A stretch of DNA of 62,111 nt from a virus: IMG/VR virus record IMGVR_UViG_3300024255_000025, positions 1-62,111 of that record; one strand, written 5' to 3'. The notes beneath the pieces are model-generated. The model saw nothing but the letters and a program-made list of their open reading frames with translations. It did no database searches and was not told where the DNA came from. Made by a program: the position numbers and the translations under genes. Shown here piece after piece: positions 22,823 through 31,198 of the stretch; position 1 is the first letter of the stretch; each line of letters starts with the position of its first letter.

Positions 22823-23588
22823 ATTTATGTTTTATCACTGCACTGTATATAATCGCAATCCAAAAAAAGGATCAACTCCTTTATGGAAAGAAAGATTAAA
22901 CGAGTCATTTGGCAGATGCAAAAAATCTGGATTATATGATGAACTAGAAAAGATACATCTTTTAATAAACTGTGATAGAGAGTTTATGACAGTTGAAATT
23001 CCAGAATATGAGAATGATCCTAAGATAGAAATAAGATACAGCAAGGAATACGCTAGACAGGAAACTGAAACAGCTACATGGTTGTGGGATTTTTGCAATG
23101 GTCTGGAAGATAACCATCAAATATTTTATGATCATAGTAAAGGAGTTATGAGAAAAACAATATCTCCACCAGAAATGTGTGACAAAGTAGACCTATGGAA
23201 TGAGTACCTAGAATACTGGACAATGTATAGATGGAAAGACTGTGTAGATGCTTTAAATACTCATCATACTGCATCTTGTTTTATTAAACATACTGGTGGA
23301 CATCCATTACATTATTGTGGCAATGTATGGTGGGCTAATAGTAAGTATATTAAGATGCTACATAAACCAAACGAAGCAATAGATGATACAGTAGAAATGT
23401 GGCTTCTTTCTGATCTTTATGCAAAAGGAAACTCACATATGGGAGAACTAGATTATTTTAAGTTTATGAGAAAGCAACATTTTTATAGTGTGCATCAACC
23501 TACGCTAACAAAATTTATAGACAATCCTTATAATGACCGTATCGAAAGAGATAGCTACAGAGATAAAGAAAATCTTGAGCCATTGTAG
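22815..23588 (+). CDS. Glycosyltransferase-like protein with WWA motif
   Basis: A 257-residue protein. HYCGNVWWANSKYIKML matches a group of surface-polysaccharide glycosyltransferases that share G-N-x-W-W-A-x-x-x-Y. IFYDHSKGV earlier is also typical of the group. ATG 22815 has GGAGG about 10 bp upstream. Grouped with FkbM, it may modify a surface or virion glycan. Confidence 0.62.
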   Translation: MSKFMFYHCTVYNRNPKKGSTPLWKERLNESFGRCKKSGLYDELEKIHLLINCDREFMTVEIPEYENDPKIEIRYSKEYARQETETATWLWDFCNGLEDNHQIFYDHSKGVMRKTISPPEMCDKVDLWNEYLEYWTMYRWKDCVDALNTHHTASCFIKHTGGHPLHYCGNVWWANSKYIKMLHKPNEAIDDTVEMWLLSDLYAKGNSHMGELDYFKFMRKQHFYSVHQPTLTKFIDNPYNDRIERDSYRDKENLEPL

Positions 23589-23616
23589 TTGACAGAAGGT
23601 GTATCTTAAGTATAAT
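23589..23616 (+). promoter_or_regulatory. Sigma-70-type early promoter
   Basis: TTGACA 23589-23594, 16 bp, TATAAT 23611-23616. The spacer also contains GGTGTA at 23598-23603. It drives the small membrane genes that follow. Confidence 0.87.
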
Positions 23617-23654
23617 GATGGTATGGATTACTTTTATTACACAAAGAGGGCAAC

Positions 23655-23759
23655 ATGCAAGAGTTATATGTAGTTTTAATAGGCTGGAGCATGGCAATGA
23701 CCGTAGAATTGTCAGTAGGAGCGTTGATCGTGTGGAGAGTAAATAAAACAAAGGAGTAA
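23655..23759 (+). CDS. Micro membrane protein (34 aa)
   Basis: One hydrophobic helix (ELYVVLIGWSMAMTVEL, then VGALIVW) and a basic tail. It lies just after the promoter and before the gene at 23762, separated by two bases. GAGGGC upstream is a fair ribosome-binding site. Confidence 0.48.
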   Translation: MQELYVVLIGWSMAMTVELSVGALIVWRVNKTKE

Positions 23760-23761
23760 AT

Positions 23762-23875
23762 ATGTTAGACGAACTTTTCCCGGTGTATGGAGTTTATATG
23801 ACCATGTTAATTGCTGGTTATAATCCTAATACAATACCGGAGATTTATAATGGCACAACAATTATTCAAGAATAA
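23762..23875 (+). CDS. Micro protein (37 aa)
   Basis: AAGGAG precedes ATG 23762. The N-terminal two-thirds is moderately hydrophobic (VYGVYMTMLIAGY). It overlaps the PspC gene by 26 bp, which contains that gene's ribosome-binding site. Coding status is moderate. Confidence 0.4.
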   Translation: MLDELFPVYGVYMTMLIAGYNPNTIPEIYNGTTIIQE

Positions 23876-24041
23876 AAAAGAAGGAATGATATTTGGAGTA
23901 TGTTCTGGTCTTTCAGACTTTACAGGCATAGATACTTCAATCCTTAGAATAGGAATGGTTGCAGGTTTCTTTTTTAGTTTAAGTATTACTTTCTGGATTT
24001 ATTTAGCCCTAGCTATATTTTTGCCGGTTAAACCAGAATAG
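23850..24041 (+). CDS. PspC-domain membrane protein (63 aa)
   Basis: KKEGMIFGVCSGLSDFTGID and the following hydrophobic helix ending IYLALAIFLPV are the PspC domain pattern (basic start, G-V-x-x-G-[IL]-x-x-[FY], then helix ending L-P). The protein is just this domain. PspC proteins sit in the inner membrane and take part in the phage-shock envelope stress response. The phage copy may protect the membrane or interfere with that response. Confidence 0.85.
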   Translation: MAQQLFKNKKEGMIFGVCSGLSDFTGIDTSILRIGMVAGFFFSLSITFWIYLALAIFLPVKPE

Positions 24042-24044
24042 CAC

Positions 24045-24072
24045 TTGACAAACAAAAACCCTGTGTTATAAT
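24045..24072 (+). promoter_or_regulatory. Sigma-70-type early promoter
   Basis: TTGACA 24045-24050, 16 bp, TATAAT 24067-24072. It reads toward the gene at 24107. Confidence 0.88.
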
Positions 24073-24106
24073 TAAGTAGTTGGATTTATTTTTTGGAGGA
24101 CTAATT

Positions 24107-24358
24107 ATGAAGCGTAAGCATTGTAGCGACGAAGCATTTTTAAAAGCCGTGTTTACCAGCACGACCTATGCTGAGATTGCAGAAAAAACAGGACAAACGG
24201 AAGAAACCTCTGCTGCAAGATACTTAAGGATTAACAAGACACTAAAGCTAAAAAATGTTTCACTACCCGTTATGCAGCGTAAGCAGAAATCTGAAGAGGA
24301 CAATACCGACAATCTAGTGAAGATGGTAACTCAACTAAAGTTACAGTACGGTAAATAG
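24107..24358 (+). CDS. Small HTH-like protein (83 aa)
   Basis: GGAGG precedes the start. FTSTTYAEIAEKTGQTEETS and AARYLRINK resemble a helix-turn-helix (A-E-I-A-x-x-T-G-x-x). A charged tail follows. A DNA-binding regulator is the likely role; the target is unknown. Confidence 0.58.
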   Translation: MKRKHCSDEAFLKAVFTSTTYAEIAEKTGQTEETSAARYLRINKTLKLKNVSLPVMQRKQKSEEDNTDNLVKMVTQLKLQYGK

Positions 24359-24389
24359 TTTTTAACTTTAAGAAAAGAGGATTGATGAT

Positions 24390-24554
24390 ATGAAGAACAG
24401 TGTTTATTTTCTAGCAGCAGCGTTTGCGAGTTTTGTTTTGAGTGTATCTATTTGGTTCCTTGGCGATCAAAGTGTGGCCCAACAACAGGGTATCTTTGTA
24501 GGGCTTTGGGTTCCAAGCATTCTTTCACTAGGACACTACTTTAGCAGTAAGTGA
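24390..24554 (+). CDS. Small two-helix membrane protein (54 aa)
   Basis: Two hydrophobic segments (VYFLAAAFASFVLSVSIWFL and FVGLWVPSILSLG) with a Gln-rich loop between. AAAGAGG at about 24374 serves as ribosome-binding site. Unrecognised. Confidence 0.52.
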   Translation: MKNSVYFLAAAFASFVLSVSIWFLGDQSVAQQQGIFVGLWVPSILSLGHYFSSK

Positions 24555-24568
24555 AAAGAGGTCAGATT

Positions 24569-24757
24569 ATGGATCAGCTTGCGTTATTCGTATGCGGTCT
24601 TGTTGTGTCTTTGATTGCAGGATTTGGGATAATTACTTCACAAGTTTTTCTTGGTTATCATAAATTCTTGCAAGAAAGTAGGGCAAGAGCAATAAGGAAG
24701 TATAAGGAAGAACTAGAAAAGGAAGGACAAGATGACATCATCGAATCCATTGTGTAA
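24569..24757 (+). CDS. Single-pass membrane protein (62 aa)
   Basis: ATG 24569 follows AAAGAGG at 24555-24561; an in-frame GTG at 24551 is possible but overlaps that site. An N-terminal membrane helix is followed by a strongly charged helical tail (RARAIRKYKEELEKEG). It overlaps the next gene by 26 bp. Confidence 0.52.
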   Translation: MDQLALFVCGLVVSLIAGFGIITSQVFLGYHKFLQESRARAIRKYKEELEKEGQDDIIESIV

Positions 24758-25052
24758 CTGCTATGTTGTCAATACTAATCCGAAGTCTGCTTACGCAGGC
24801 TTCAGGTTGCAAACTTGTTTGGAGTTAGCCGATCCAGATGGTGGCACATTTATCGAGCCAGTAGAAGATGGCGACGAATATATTGATCTGCTTTATGAGG
24901 CTTTAGATGATCCGTTTTATAGGGTCTTTGCAATATATGGAGGAGGTCACACTCAGGGACATAGAGTAATAGCAGACTTTTATAATGTTAATGACGCATG
25001 TCAATTTCTGCGTGAATTAACGGGTTCTAGTATAGATATTTATTCCAGATAA
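24732..25052 (+). CDS. Hypothetical protein (106 aa)
   Basis: GGAAGGA upstream of ATG 24732. The alpha/beta sequence contains VFAIYGGGHTQGHRVIADF and an acidic middle. No family was recognised. It is the last gene before the pseudopilin transcription unit. Confidence 0.55.
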   Translation: MTSSNPLCNCYVVNTNPKSAYAGFRLQTCLELADPDGGTFIEPVEDGDEYIDLLYEALDDPFYRVFAIYGGGHTQGHRVIADFYNVNDACQFLRELTGSSIDIYSR

Positions 25053-25080
25053 ATTAACACAATCCTAACACCTTATATGG

Positions 25081-25136
25081 TTGTTATTTTTTGCCGAATG
25101 GGTATTATAAGGTTTTAAGGACGAACTCTTCGTCCT
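25081..25136 (+). promoter_or_regulatory. Candidate promoter and 5' stabilising hairpin of pseudopilin gene
   Basis: TTGTTA (25081-25086), 16 bp and TATTAT (25103-25108) form a weaker sigma-70-like promoter. A perfect 8-bp hairpin AGGACGAA/TTCGTCCT with a 3-base loop lies at 25118-25136, which would be the very 5' end of the transcript. Such 5' hairpins commonly protect messages from decay. Confidence 0.5.
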
Positions 25137-25173
25137 ATCTAACCTAATTTTACTTCAATATAAAGGAAGAAAT

Positions 25174-26160
25174 ATGCACCAACGTAAAGGCTTTACACTC
25201 ATCGAATTATTAGTGGTAATCGCAATTATTGGAGTATTAGTGGGGCTTTTGCTTCCCGCTGTACAACAGGCTAGAGAAGCAGCAAGACGAGTTTCTTGCA
25301 CTAACAATTTAAAACAACAAGGTTTGGCTATGCACACAACTATGGATCAAAGAAGGTATTTTCCTGCTGCTGCATGGACTATCGAGGCGAAAGATTTAAG
25401 TGAGACTCCATCTGCACTTGGCAATCCATCACGAACAGAACATAGTTGGAGAGCATTTGCTCTTGCTAATTTAGAGCAACGCAATGTTGCAGACCTTTAT
25501 GATTTTAATAAAAATTGGTGGGAGAATACACAGGCTGTAAATACAACTGTAAATACATTTCTGTGTCCATCTGCTTTGCCTGCTGGTGATGGGTATGCAG
25601 ATATTGATGGGCCAACCAGAGATGAAGATAGTGCTGCACCAAGTCTAAGTCCAAGCAGTCTTGGTCATACAGATTATGAGACGTTTACTGGTGTTAAGGA
25701 TAAAATCTTTCCTGCTGGTAGCGATCCTTATGCAGCAAAAGGCCCGATTACAGAAGGGTGCTTGGTAAAAGATCAGGTAACTAAAGAGCAGCAAATTAGA
25801 GATGGTTTTTCTAATACTCTTATGATTGCTGAATGCTCAAGTAGGCCTGATGTTTATAAGGCTAGTGTAAACAGAGGTGGCACTCCAACAGGTGACACAA
25901 ACCAGTGTCTTGGTTGGGCTGACAGCCTTGGGCCTTTTAAACTACATGGAGTTGATGCTAATGGTGACAAGTGTAAAAACTGTCCCGGCAACGTACCATT
26001 TAACGTAATTAACGATGGTGAGGCATTCAGTATGCACCCCGGAGTTATGAACGCATGTTATGCTGATGGATCAACTAGGACTATTAATAACAACGTAGAC
26101 CTGAGAGTTTTTGCTGGCGTAATTACTAGAGCAGGTGGGGAAGTAGGAAGTATTGATTAA
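25174..26160 (+). CDS. DUF1559 prepilin-like protein (planctomycete pseudopilin)
   Basis: The N-terminus RKGFTLIELLVVIAIIGVLV continues with GLLLPAVQQAREAARR. This is the prepilin peptidase site and helix in the exact form typical of DUF1559 proteins, which are vastly expanded in Planctomycetes. The C-terminus SMHPGVMNACYADGSTR matches the family's H-P-G-x5-DGS signature. Length (328 residues) is normal. It would be processed after Gly and inserted in the host inner membrane or a pseudopilus. GGAAGAA serves as ribosome-binding site. Presence on a phage suggests alteration of the host surface; this is inference. Confidence 0.95.
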   Translation: MHQRKGFTLIELLVVIAIIGVLVGLLLPAVQQAREAARRVSCTNNLKQQGLAMHTTMDQRRYFPAAAWTIEAKDLSETPSALGNPSRTEHSWRAFALANLEQRNVADLYDFNKNWWENTQAVNTTVNTFLCPSALPAGDGYADIDGPTRDEDSAAPSLSPSSLGHTDYETFTGVKDKIFPAGSDPYAAKGPITEGCLVKDQVTKEQQIRDGFSNTLMIAECSSRPDVYKASVNRGGTPTGDTNQCLGWADSLGPFKLHGVDANGDKCKNCPGNVPFNVINDGEAFSMHPGVMNACYADGSTRTINNNVDLRVFAGVITRAGGEVGSID

Positions 26161-26656
26161 TAACGATTATTTAATTGAATTAGAGGATGGTTTTTCAGGG
26201 GCGAACTGTGATGTTTTGCCTGTGAAGGATCATCCTTCTTTATTGTTTAAGAGTTTTAACCATGAGTTAAAAGCCAAGGAAGCATATAACAATCAGGTTG
26301 AATTATCTAAACACAATCTAGCCCCAAGAGTTTACGGAGGGCTGTGCAAAATACCTTATTTTTATGAGCCAGAATTACTTAGGTATTATGATCCTAAAGT
26401 AACAACAACTGAATTAGGCTATCTCACAGAAAAAGCAGAACTATTAACCGAAGATATTGATAACGTCTGGATTGAGAAACTGTGTCATAAAATAAAATAT
26501 CACACAGATTTGGATTTTTGGGATTGCCATTTTCAAAATATCGGTTATATTTATAGAGGAGTGTTGGAGAATGAAGTAGCGATGCTTTGTTGTATCGACA
26601 CTGGTAACGAAAGTTTTTATCGAGATTGGGAGGTATATCATGCCGTATATAAATGA
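26153..26656 (+). CDS. Kinase-fold protein (TTG start)
   Basis: The N-lobe has a lysine strand (LLFKSF, Lys 33) with a following Glu in AKEAYNNQVE. A catalytic-loop-like D-C-H-F-Q-N-I-G lies at residues 124-131, followed by IDTGN (Asp 149) in the DFG position. This is the pattern of protein or aminoglycoside kinase-like folds, in a small 167-residue form. The only plausible start is TTG 26153, with AGGAAG upstream and 8-bp overlap with the pseudopilin gene. The substrate is unknown. Confidence 0.55.
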   Translation: MINNDYLIELEDGFSGANCDVLPVKDHPSLLFKSFNHELKAKEAYNNQVELSKHNLAPRVYGGLCKIPYFYEPELLRYYDPKVTTTELGYLTEKAELLTEDIDNVWIEKLCHKIKYHTDLDFWDCHFQNIGYIYRGVLENEVAMLCCIDTGNESFYRDWEVYHAVYK

Positions 26657-26933
26657 AAACGCCAGAGGAATGCTGGACAAGCCTGTAGATGCACTTATAG
26701 AGGAACTTACCCATGGTAATGAACTATCACCTGAAGAGTTGCTACAGATCGCAGGGGAGATTAATTACTCTTTTAGCAGGATTATTGCAGGTTGTATGGG
26801 TACAGTATCTTATAAAAAGATTGCAGTTATAACCGGAGTATTAGAGAACATTAAACAAGAGTATTACCGCAGAATTGCAGTACCATACGAAGATGAGAAG
26901 ATTATAGAAAACGGTGATATAAAAGGTTATTAG
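26640..26933 (+). CDS. DUF6899-like conserved phage protein (97 aa)
   Basis: MPYI at the start, then GEINYSFSRI, GVLENIKQEYYRRIAVPYE and a final ENGDI fit a small phage family (DUF6899 type) found across many tailed phages. GGAGG lies at 26629-26633. Its function is unknown. Confidence 0.75.
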   Translation: MPYINENARGMLDKPVDALIEELTHGNELSPEELLQIAGEINYSFSRIIAGCMGTVSYKKIAVITGVLENIKQEYYRRIAVPYEDEKIIENGDIKGY

Positions 26934-26943
26934 GCTAATTTAA

Positions 26944-26962
26944 GGTGTACTAGATTTATATT
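26944..26962 (+). promoter_or_regulatory. GGTGTA-type candidate late promoter
   Basis: GGTGTA at 26944-26949 is followed by an A/T-rich stretch with TATATT. It lies 41 bp before ATG 26985. No consensus -35 box is present. Confidence 0.35.
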
Positions 26963-26984
26963 ATATTTTTCTAAGAGGTAGTGT

Positions 26985-27227
26985 ATGAGCCAAGAATTAC
27001 ATGAAGATATTAAACATATCAAACAAGAACTAAAAGATGTTCATGAAAAATTAAATATACTAATTGATAAAATTAGTGAATTTGAAGTTGTTCTAGATGC
27101 CGCTGATATGATCGAAGAATCATTGCAGGACAATAGGGCAAAAGAAGAAGATAATGATATTTGGGGAAGTAACTCTTGGGAAACAAGTTTAGAAGACGAC
27201 GAAGATGAAGATGGAGGTGTATACTAA
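26985..27227 (+). CDS. Coiled-coil protein with acidic tail (80 aa)
   Basis: Residues 3-45 form a heptad-repeat coiled coil. The C-terminus is a dense Asp/Glu run. AAGAGG precedes ATG. Its stop shares a base with the next start. Confidence 0.58.
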   Translation: MSQELHEDIKHIKQELKDVHEKLNILIDKISEFEVVLDAADMIEESLQDNRAKEEDNDIWGSNSWETSLEDDEDEDGGVY

Positions 27228-27481
27228 TGCCACTTTATGAAATCAACACAGTTTCTACATACCGTCACAAATATATGATAGAATCAAAACAATTAAACGA
27301 TGCTTACGATATCTTGAGAGCAGGCAATGTAGATGAAATATCTACACGCTATCTTACTGAAGTAATTACAGATGGTCGAGAGATAACTAACGCCCAATCA
27401 GAGACTATAATGGATCGTTTAGAAAATGACGATGAGGAAGACTGTGTAAGAAACATGAGAGATAACATCTACAGGATATAA
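27227..27481 (+). CDS. Hypothetical protein (84 aa)
   Basis: GGAGG upstream. The sequence MPLYEINTVSTYRHKYMIES suggests a beta strand pair, then an alpha/beta region with a DNDEEDC-like acidic stretch. Small phage proteins with this start occur elsewhere. Function unknown. Confidence 0.55.
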   Translation: MPLYEINTVSTYRHKYMIESKQLNDAYDILRAGNVDEISTRYLTEVITDGREITNAQSETIMDRLENDDEEDCVRNMRDNIYRI

Positions 27482-27483
27482 CT

Positions 27484-27570
27484 ATGGATGATGAAGACTG
27501 GTTTGACTTACCTGACGAAGAATTAGAATATCCTTTTCTGCCATGCTGCGATTCTATATGGCCTGAATAA
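27484..27570 (+). CDS. Micro acidic protein (28 aa)
   Basis: It follows the previous gene by two bases. Very acidic at the start (DDEDWFDLPDEELEYPF) with a CC pair. The coding call rests on position before the rIIA promoter and is uncertain. Confidence 0.35.
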   Translation: MDDEDWFDLPDEELEYPFLPCCDSIWPE

Positions 27571-27578
27571 ATTAATGC

Positions 27579-27606
27579 TTGACATCTCAAAATGACGATG
27601 TATAAT
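27579..27606 (+). promoter_or_regulatory. Sigma-70-type early promoter for rIIA
   Basis: TTGACA 27579-27584, 16 bp, TATAAT 27601-27606. It lies 44 bp before the rIIA-like gene. Confidence 0.9.
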
Positions 27607-27649
27607 CAGAGCATCACAGGACAGATTTCACAAACTTTGGAGGACGATT

Positions 27650-30292
27650 ATGAAATTAGCAGATGTAACAGTTGAGAACCACAGTGCAGGAGTACAAGGC
27701 ACTAACGGATTCACTATCGCTCAGACGAGCAAGATGTTCAAGATTTTGTCAGACTCTTTGTACTCTGATAAGATTATGGCAATCATTCGAGAACTATCTA
27801 CGAATGCAAACGATGCACATGTCTCAGCAAAAAACCAGCGACCATTTAAGGTGACTTTGCCTAATGCTGGCGATCCTAACTTTACTATCAGAGATTATGG
27901 TACAGGTCTAAGTCAGAAGGACATGGAAGAACTATACACAACGTATGGTGCTAGCAACAAGAATGATAGTAATGATTTTACTGGTTGTCTTGGTCTGGGT
28001 TCTAAGAGTCCATTTGCTTATACCAAGAGTTTTACCACTGCCTCTTTCTTTAATGGTAAGTGCTATACCTACATCGCTGCTATGGATGAAACAGGTGTAC
28101 CTAGCTTGAGCCTGTTCGGTGTTACGGATACGAATGAGCCTAATGGTATTGAAATTAGTTTTGCTGTGAGTCAGTCAGACTTTGAAGAGTTTTCAGATAA
28201 GGCTAAGAGAGTCTTTCATTATTTCAAGAATCAGCCTACGATTGTTGGTGGTGTCTCTGAAAACCTGAATGACGGCACATACAGAAACAATGAGACAGTT
28301 ATCTCAGGTGAAGGCTGGAAGGTTGGAAGACTTGACCATCGAAACGATACCTTTCCCTCTCAGTATAACAACTGCGGTGCTGGTATCATAGCTATCATGG
28401 GAAATATTGCATACCCAGTAGTTGCAGAGCAAGTTATCGGTAAAGAAAAAGACCAAGAAAGTGATGCTATTCGAGCATGGAACAAAGTGTTCGGCAAGGT
28501 AGACTTGGCTAACTGGAAGAACCTAGTGTCAGACATTCTTAATCAAGGTTTGTATCTTGAGATTGAATTTAACATTGGCGATCTTGAGATGGACGTTAGC
28601 CGTGAAGGTTTGCAGTATACCAAGGCTACAGTCATGAAACTGCGTGAGAAAACTCAGGCTATCTACATGCAACTCAAAGAAAATGTTTCTAAGAAGGTGG
28701 AGGAAGCCAACTGTCTGGTAGAAGCATACAGAACTTACTATAACCTGAATGATATTGCAGGTGGATACACTGCTGGTGCAGCGTGGACAGATGCAGATGG
28801 CATAACTCACGAACTCTCATCTGGTAAAAACCTGAAGGTTGAGATGAACAAACAGAGTCAGCTATATGTTTTTAATTGGAAAACGACTACATATCGTTCC
28901 AAGAGAAAAGTTTATCAGACAGACACTCTGCATGGTGAGACACTTGAAGGCAAGGCAGATTCGTACTACGACAAAACCAAGCGTAATAGTCTTAAACTAT
29001 TCGTCTGTGATGTTAAGTCTGTAGAACGTGCTAAGAAGATTGCACTAGAATATTGTGAGATTCATAATGCTCAGGCATACCTCATGATTAATACAGTCAG
29101 ACCTCATGAAATGTCATTAAACGGTTTCGATGAACTGATTAAATGGTTTGGTGGCGAAGTACTAAAAGTCAGTGACTATGCAGACTTGATCCGCAACGGC
29201 AGCAGCAGTGGTGGTGCTAAAGGTAGCATTTCTGTTAACGAAATGTTTGTGGTTGCTAAAACTGGTGGTCACGAAGGGCTTGAGGGACTTACTGGCAAGA
29301 AAGACATGAACGAGTCAGGCTACCTGCGTGAACTCAGCCAAGACATGATAGATAAACTTAGCACTTATGATGGCAAGATTATTTACGTGCCAATTAGTCG
29401 ATACCAAAGTATGGATCAGATTAGTATCTATCGTATCTGTAGACTAGCAGGCAACGAGGATGTGAAGTTCGGTAAGGAACTACTGTCTAAAAATACAGTC
29501 TTTGCTATCAAGACAAATGCTGTTAAAAAGCTGCAAAAAGATGGTTACAAACTGGTCAAGTTCAGTGAGTGGTTCAAGGGCAAAGCAACTAAAGTGTATG
29601 CCAAGCAAATCAAAGATATTGCGGTATGGTGTAAAATAAGGGAGGCTGCGATACTTGAACTAGCTATGGAGGACGGTAGCAGAACCAATGGATACCGCAA
29701 ATGCAACAAGACAGAACAACTAATGTCTGCCCATCTGTTAAACATCTATGGTAAGGATTTTGCTAAAGAAATTAATGATAAAGACTTGGTAGAAGCACTA
29801 GAATCATATATCACTCTATATGCTATATCCAATTTTAATCAGCCTACATTGGCTAAACCTTTTACTAACCAAGAAGTATTGGATATTATTGAGAATAAAC
29901 TGGTCGAATGTGGACTGCCACCAGTTGACCCATCGCGTTTGTCGTCTATCAAGTCTAGGTTAAACAAGGCTATAGAAGCCGGAAATGAACTGACAAGGGC
30001 TGGTATTGGAGATATAGTGTCAATGGACGATCTTTTAAAACAAGTCGATTGTGAGTCAATTTTGAAGGCCTTGCCGAGTATCCATGATATTCGTAAGAAA
30101 TTCAAACAGGGGCTTGACAGATCACCAATGCTCAAGTATACTATGGGTATAGGAGATCAAGATTTGGAGATGAAAGATGCACAACCAGACGGCACAATCA
30201 TGCGAATGGCTGATGACAACCGATATGGTTCAATGCTCTCAAGTGTTAAGAATGTTGATCGGGACGATATTAAGAATAGTTTTGGACTTTAA
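27650..30292 (+). CDS. rIIA: rIIA-like GHKL ATPase-domain protein
   Basis: The N-terminal GHKL ATPase fold has motif N, RELSTNANDAH (residues 47-57). Motif G1 is RDYGTGLS (81-88), followed by GCLGLGSKSPFAY as the ATP lid. This is the arrangement of T4 RIIA. Length is 880 residues, slightly longer than T4 RIIA (725). The protein is membrane-associated in T4, where it affects lysis inhibition and blocks exclusion by RexAB-type systems. GGAGG and a consensus promoter support early expression. The rIIB-like gene follows by 20 bp. Confidence 0.88.
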   Translation: MKLADVTVENHSAGVQGTNGFTIAQTSKMFKILSDSLYSDKIMAIIRELSTNANDAHVSAKNQRPFKVTLPNAGDPNFTIRDYGTGLSQKDMEELYTTYGASNKNDSNDFTGCLGLGSKSPFAYTKSFTTASFFNGKCYTYIAAMDETGVPSLSLFGVTDTNEPNGIEISFAVSQSDFEEFSDKAKRVFHYFKNQPTIVGGVSENLNDGTYRNNETVISGEGWKVGRLDHRNDTFPSQYNNCGAGIIAIMGNIAYPVVAEQVIGKEKDQESDAIRAWNKVFGKVDLANWKNLVSDILNQGLYLEIEFNIGDLEMDVSREGLQYTKATVMKLREKTQAIYMQLKENVSKKVEEANCLVEAYRTYYNLNDIAGGYTAGAAWTDADGITHELSSGKNLKVEMNKQSQLYVFNWKTTTYRSKRKVYQTDTLHGETLEGKADSYYDKTKRNSLKLFVCDVKSVERAKKIALEYCEIHNAQAYLMINTVRPHEMSLNGFDELIKWFGGEVLKVSDYADLIRNGSSSGGAKGSISVNEMFVVAKTGGHEGLEGLTGKKDMNESGYLRELSQDMIDKLSTYDGKIIYVPISRYQSMDQISIYRICRLAGNEDVKFGKELLSKNTVFAIKTNAVKKLQKDGYKLVKFSEWFKGKATKVYAKQIKDIAVWCKIREAAILELAMEDGSRTNGYRKCNKTEQLMSAHLLNIYGKDFAKEINDKDLVEALESYITLYAISNFNQPTLAKPFTNQEVLDIIENKLVECGLPPVDPSRLSSIKSRLNKAIEAGNELTRAGIGDIVSMDDLLKQVDCESILKALPSIHDIRKKFKQGLDRSPMLKYTMGIGDQDLEMKDAQPDGTIMRMADDNRYGSMLSSVKNVDRDDIKNSFGL
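30114..30142 (+). promoter_or_regulatory. Possible internal promoter for rIIB
   Basis: TTGACA 30114-30119, 17 bp, TATACT 30137-30142, within the 3' end of rIIA. It could give rIIB separate expression, but a match inside a coding region may be chance. Confidence 0.4.
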
Positions 30293-30312
30293 TTTCACAG
30301 GAGTAAATGATT

Positions 30313-31191
30313 ATGAGTGTACCTTTTATGTTTGTTGATGGAAATTTGACAGTAATGCTGAAGGGCAAAGCCTATCAGGTTCTTCCAGATCACGTTAACT
30401 ATGAGAACATTTTAGAAGTTCTGCCAACTGCAACGGAAGATGAGTTGGTGATACTGGTTGATCTAGAAGCATCGGTTGAAGCCTACTCTTCTGGTCAGGT
30501 AGTAATTAAGGATGGCAGAGTGCTACATGCAGGTGAAGAAGTGCATGGAAGTGTATCCAAGCGAATCCTAGAGTTTATGAGTAAAGGTCTGCCGTTTGAG
30601 CCTCTTGTAAACTTTTTAAATAATGCAATGGAAAATCCAAGTATGCAGAGTCAAAGAGAACTCTACGATTTCTTGGAGCATGAGAATCTGCCAATTACAG
30701 AAGACGGTTGTTTTCTGGCATACAAGGCAGTAAACAAAGACTTCAAAGATAAATGGCGTGGAGTCTTTGATAATCAAGTAGGTAGTGTTTGTGAGATGCC
30801 GAGAGCAAAAGTAGACGACAATAGAAGTGTCGGCTGTTCGCAAGGACTACACGCTGGAGCATTGAACTATGTTGCAAACTATGGCAGCGTAGATAACAAT
30901 GATCGAATCGTTATCGTTAAGATAAACCCAGCAGACGTTGTAAGTGTTCCTAGTGATTGCAACTGCGAGAAACTAAGAACCTGCAAATACGAGGTTGTTG
31001 GTGAATACCAAGGCGAACTGCCGAAACCTTTGTATAAGGCTGAATTTGAGGAGGACGAATACCATGATGAAGAGGATATTAACGCAAATGGCGATCCAAG
31101 ATGGTACTCTCCTGCTTACTGGGATTCGTTTGATGAGTACGACGAAGACGACGAAGACGACGAAGATTATGATGATGACGACTGCTTCTAA
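30313..31191 (+). CDS. rIIB: rIIB-like protein with long acidic tail
   Basis: The RIIB core is recognised by FLAYKAVNKDF, DNQVGSVCEMPR, VDDNRSVGCSQGLH and ALNYVANYG. An N-terminal FVDGNLTVMLKGKAYQVL segment and a SKRILEFMSKGLPFEPLVNF helix precede it. ATG 30313 is preferred to ATG 30307 because AGGAG is then 9 bp away. The last 40 residues are nearly all acidic, encoded by a GAC/GAA triplet repeat at 31141-31182. Its stop codon sits in the loop of a 6-bp hairpin (31183-31198). It works with rIIA. Confidence 0.88.
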   Translation: MSVPFMFVDGNLTVMLKGKAYQVLPDHVNYENILEVLPTATEDELVILVDLEASVEAYSSGQVVIKDGRVLHAGEEVHGSVSKRILEFMSKGLPFEPLVNFLNNAMENPSMQSQRELYDFLEHENLPITEDGCFLAYKAVNKDFKDKWRGVFDNQVGSVCEMPRAKVDDNRSVGCSQGLHAGALNYVANYGSVDNNDRIVIVKINPADVVSVPSDCNCEKLRTCKYEVVGEYQGELPKPLYKAEFEEDEYHDEEDINANGDPRWYSPAYWDSFDEYDEDDEDDEDYDDDDCF

Positions 31192-31198
31192 AGAAGCA

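Noticed and set aside
18105-26160. Bacterial chromosome segment rather than phage
   Set aside because: The planctomycete-type genes are flanked closely on both sides by phage-type genes (ligase, thyX, rII genes, tiny ORFs) with the same overlap style and promoters. A chimeric assembly cannot be excluded without reads.
26424-26714. Minus-strand ORFs opposite the kinase-fold gene
   Set aside because: They are antisense shadows without ribosome-binding sites. The plus-strand protein has a coherent kinase-like pattern.
31141-31182. GAC/GAA triplet run as a genomic repeat element
   Set aside because: It encodes the acidic tail of the rIIB-like protein in frame and needs no other explanation.
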